Assembly: GCF_900626155.1 (NCBI RefSeq)
Contig: NZ_LR130844.1
Span: 1-64,000 of the forward strand
From: Anaerococcus vaginimassiliensis
GTDB taxonomy: Bacteria; Bacillota; Clostridia; Tissierellales; Peptoniphilaceae
DNA: 64,000 bases
Reading direction: 5' to 3'
Shown: positions 63,109-64,000 of the stretch, one piece after another
Layout: the number at the start of each line of letters is the position of its first letter
Position numbering within the stretch: position 1 is the first letter of the stretch
The notes under the pieces: model-generated
What the model was told of the DNA's origin: nothing
Seen by the model: only the letters and a program-made list of their open reading frames with translations
The model's database searches: none
Made by a program: the position numbers and the translations under genes

Positions 63109-64000
63109 CTATTTTCTAACAAAATCTTTTGCTTTTCTTTCACCAAGTCTACCAGCATATGCTGAAATACATAGTGCAAGAACTAATCCAACAAATACTA
63201 GTACAGATCCAGCTGATACTTTGTTAGCTGCTTTGTCGGCACCTTCCTTAGCATTCTCAACTGTTTCATCAACTTTTTGATTAGCTTCGCTTGATAATCT
63301 AGAGATTTCATCAGAAGCATTGTTTAGAGATTCTTCTGCTGATTTAGAAGCTTCTTGGATACCTTCGTAGATGTTTTCAGAAACTTGAGCAGCCTCATCT
63401 TCTGTCAAATCAGTGTTCTTAGATACTGCCTCATCAATTGCATCTTTATCAGCTGCATCAGCTATTGTTTTAGCTCTGTTAGATAGTGATTCTGTCAAAT
63501 CATTGACGATTTTATCAGAATCATCTGGATTTAGAGCAATATCCTTAACAGCTTGAGTAATTTCATCTCTAGATGCTTGAAGTTGACCTTCGATATATTC
63601 TGGTTGTAATTCTTCAACGTCTGTATCAGAAAGATATTGTTCAAGATTTCCTTTAAGTTCTTCTGTATCAACATCTGAAATAGCTGCGCCAGCTTTTTCA
63701 AGTCCTGCGCTTGCAGCATCTCCTGCTACACTTGAAATTCCACCTGCTACATCGCTTACTGCACTTCCTGCAGTGCTAGCTGCCTTACCTACTACATTTC
63801 CTGCAAATCCAAGTGCAGATGAAACTGCATTAAAGATAAGTGTAAATAGAAGTAGAATTGTAAGAGCCCATGTGATTGCTCCGTGTAACAGACCTGTTGA
63901 TCTTGCAGAATAACCTGCTACGAAACCACCTGCACAGAAGGATATAAGTAAAGTAATGATTGTCCAAATACCTGTACCTACTCCAACTCCACTTAATGGA
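63109..64000 (-). CDS. Large membrane protein with amphipathic helical middle, 5' end beyond window
   Basis: An open frame runs from the right edge to the stop at 63109 (297 codons visible, no start needed). It starts with two hydrophobic, glycine-rich segments (about residues 4-27, ending AGGFVAGYSARSTGLLHGA, and 40-58). An Ala/Ser/Gly stretch follows, then about 150 residues of acidic helix (DVDTEELKGNLEQYLSDTDV, NASDEISRLSSEANQKVDET), and one last membrane helix (GSVLVFVGLVLALCISAYAG) with a basic end. I do not recognise a named family with certainty; it resembles YrzE/TIGR04086-type membrane proteins only at the front. Internal TTG openings at 63498 are not real starts. Confidence 0.75.
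   Translation of the reverse strand, partial: PLSGVGVGTGIWTIITLLISFCAGGFVAGYSARSTGLLHGAITWALTILLLFTLIFNAVSSALGFAGNVVGKAASTAGSAVSDVAGGISSVAGDAASAGLEKAGAAISDVDTEELKGNLEQYLSDTDVEELQPEYIEGQLQASRDEITQAVKDIALNPDDSDKIVNDLTESLSNRAKTIADAADKDAIDEAVSKNTDLTEDEAAQVSENIYEGIQEASKSAEESLNNASDEISRLSSEANQKVDETVENAKEGADKAANKVSAGSVLVFVGLVLALCISAYAGRLGERKAKDFVRK

Noticed and set aside
63531-63719. Separate small gene upstream of 63498 on the minus strand
   Set aside because: It is in a different frame from the long open frame that runs from the window edge to 63109, which has membrane segments and normal composition. The small frame is a shadow.
1-64000. CRISPR array, insertion sequence, prophage or integrative element
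   Set aside because: No spaced repeat array, transposase, integrase, phage gene or long terminal repeat was found; composition looks even and genes are core functions.

Overview
The window comes from a low-GC Gram-positive anaerobe. Its gene content and order (hrcA-grpE-dnaK-dnaJ heat-shock operon with CIRCE, an FMN-riboswitch rib operon, mraZ-headed division genes, lepB-lepA, an L10 leader, L7/L12 and S21/HinT arrangements) fit the Firmicutes. The A+T-rich codon use, small genome style and reduced division cluster suggest a Peptoniphilaceae-type anaerobic coccus (Anaerococcus/Peptoniphilus-like). The genus is an inference. It looks like ordinary chromosome: no transposase, integrase, phage gene or CRISPR array was seen.

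Layout. 1-7.1 kb: the 5' end of tuf, a tRNA-Thr(GGT), a zinc metallopeptidase, a PerR-type repressor with its own operator, then the translation/transcription block rpmG-secE-nusG-rplK-rplA and rplJ-rplL. The last pair has its own promoter and L10-leader attenuator, and two L1-binding-like hairpins precede rplK and rplA. Next come glmM and a small coupled gene. 7.2-10.7 kb (+): an aldehyde dehydrogenase, then trmN6-rsmI and a NimA-like flavoprotein. 10.7-14.9 kb (-): riboflavin operon ribD-ribE-ribBA-ribH plus a HAD phosphatase, behind an FMN riboswitch. 15-22.5 kb: hinT-rpsU, an NAD(P)-binding protein, and hrcA-grpE-dnaK-dnaJ-mtaB under CIRCE. 22.6-29.9 kb (-): a 3-hydroxyacyl-CoA dehydrogenase, hemW, a flavin reductase/cupin/GNAT-cupin trio, a UDG-like protein and lepB-lepA. 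30-34 kb: rpsT, comEC-holA and a degenerate AlaX-like protein. 34.2-38.9 kb: a heterodimeric ABC exporter preceded by a 12-codon leader ORF and switchable hairpins, then SdpI-like and TVP38-like membrane proteins. 39-52.5 kb (-): a flavodoxin, then the division cluster mraZ-rsmH-ftsL-mraY-murD-murG-divIB-ftsZ-nrdR followed by rarA-asnS-leuS. 52.6-56 kb (-): hflX-yigZ-yebC-lgt. 56-64 kb: a class A PBP, a GlsB-like membrane protein, a response regulator/histidine kinase with a co-transcribed S41-protease-like pseudoenzyme, and a large membrane protein that runs off the right edge.

How it works together. Most genes are core information processing, envelope building and cofactor synthesis. Regulation is unusually readable in the sequence: a PerR box, CIRCE, MraZ boxes, an FMN riboswitch, an L10 attenuator, L1 hairpins and many compact terminators, several of which contain the stop codon of the preceding gene.

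The best candidates for something undescribed are: (1) the leader-peptide/anti-Shine-Dalgarno switch in front of the ABC exporter (34.29-34.41 kb); (2) the two-component system with a membrane-anchored S41-fold protein that lacks the catalytic serine (59.6-63.0 kb); (3) the flavin reductase/cupin/GNAT-cupin operon (24.8-26.7 kb); (4) the HAD phosphatase at the end of the riboflavin operon, a candidate for the often unassigned dephosphorylation step.
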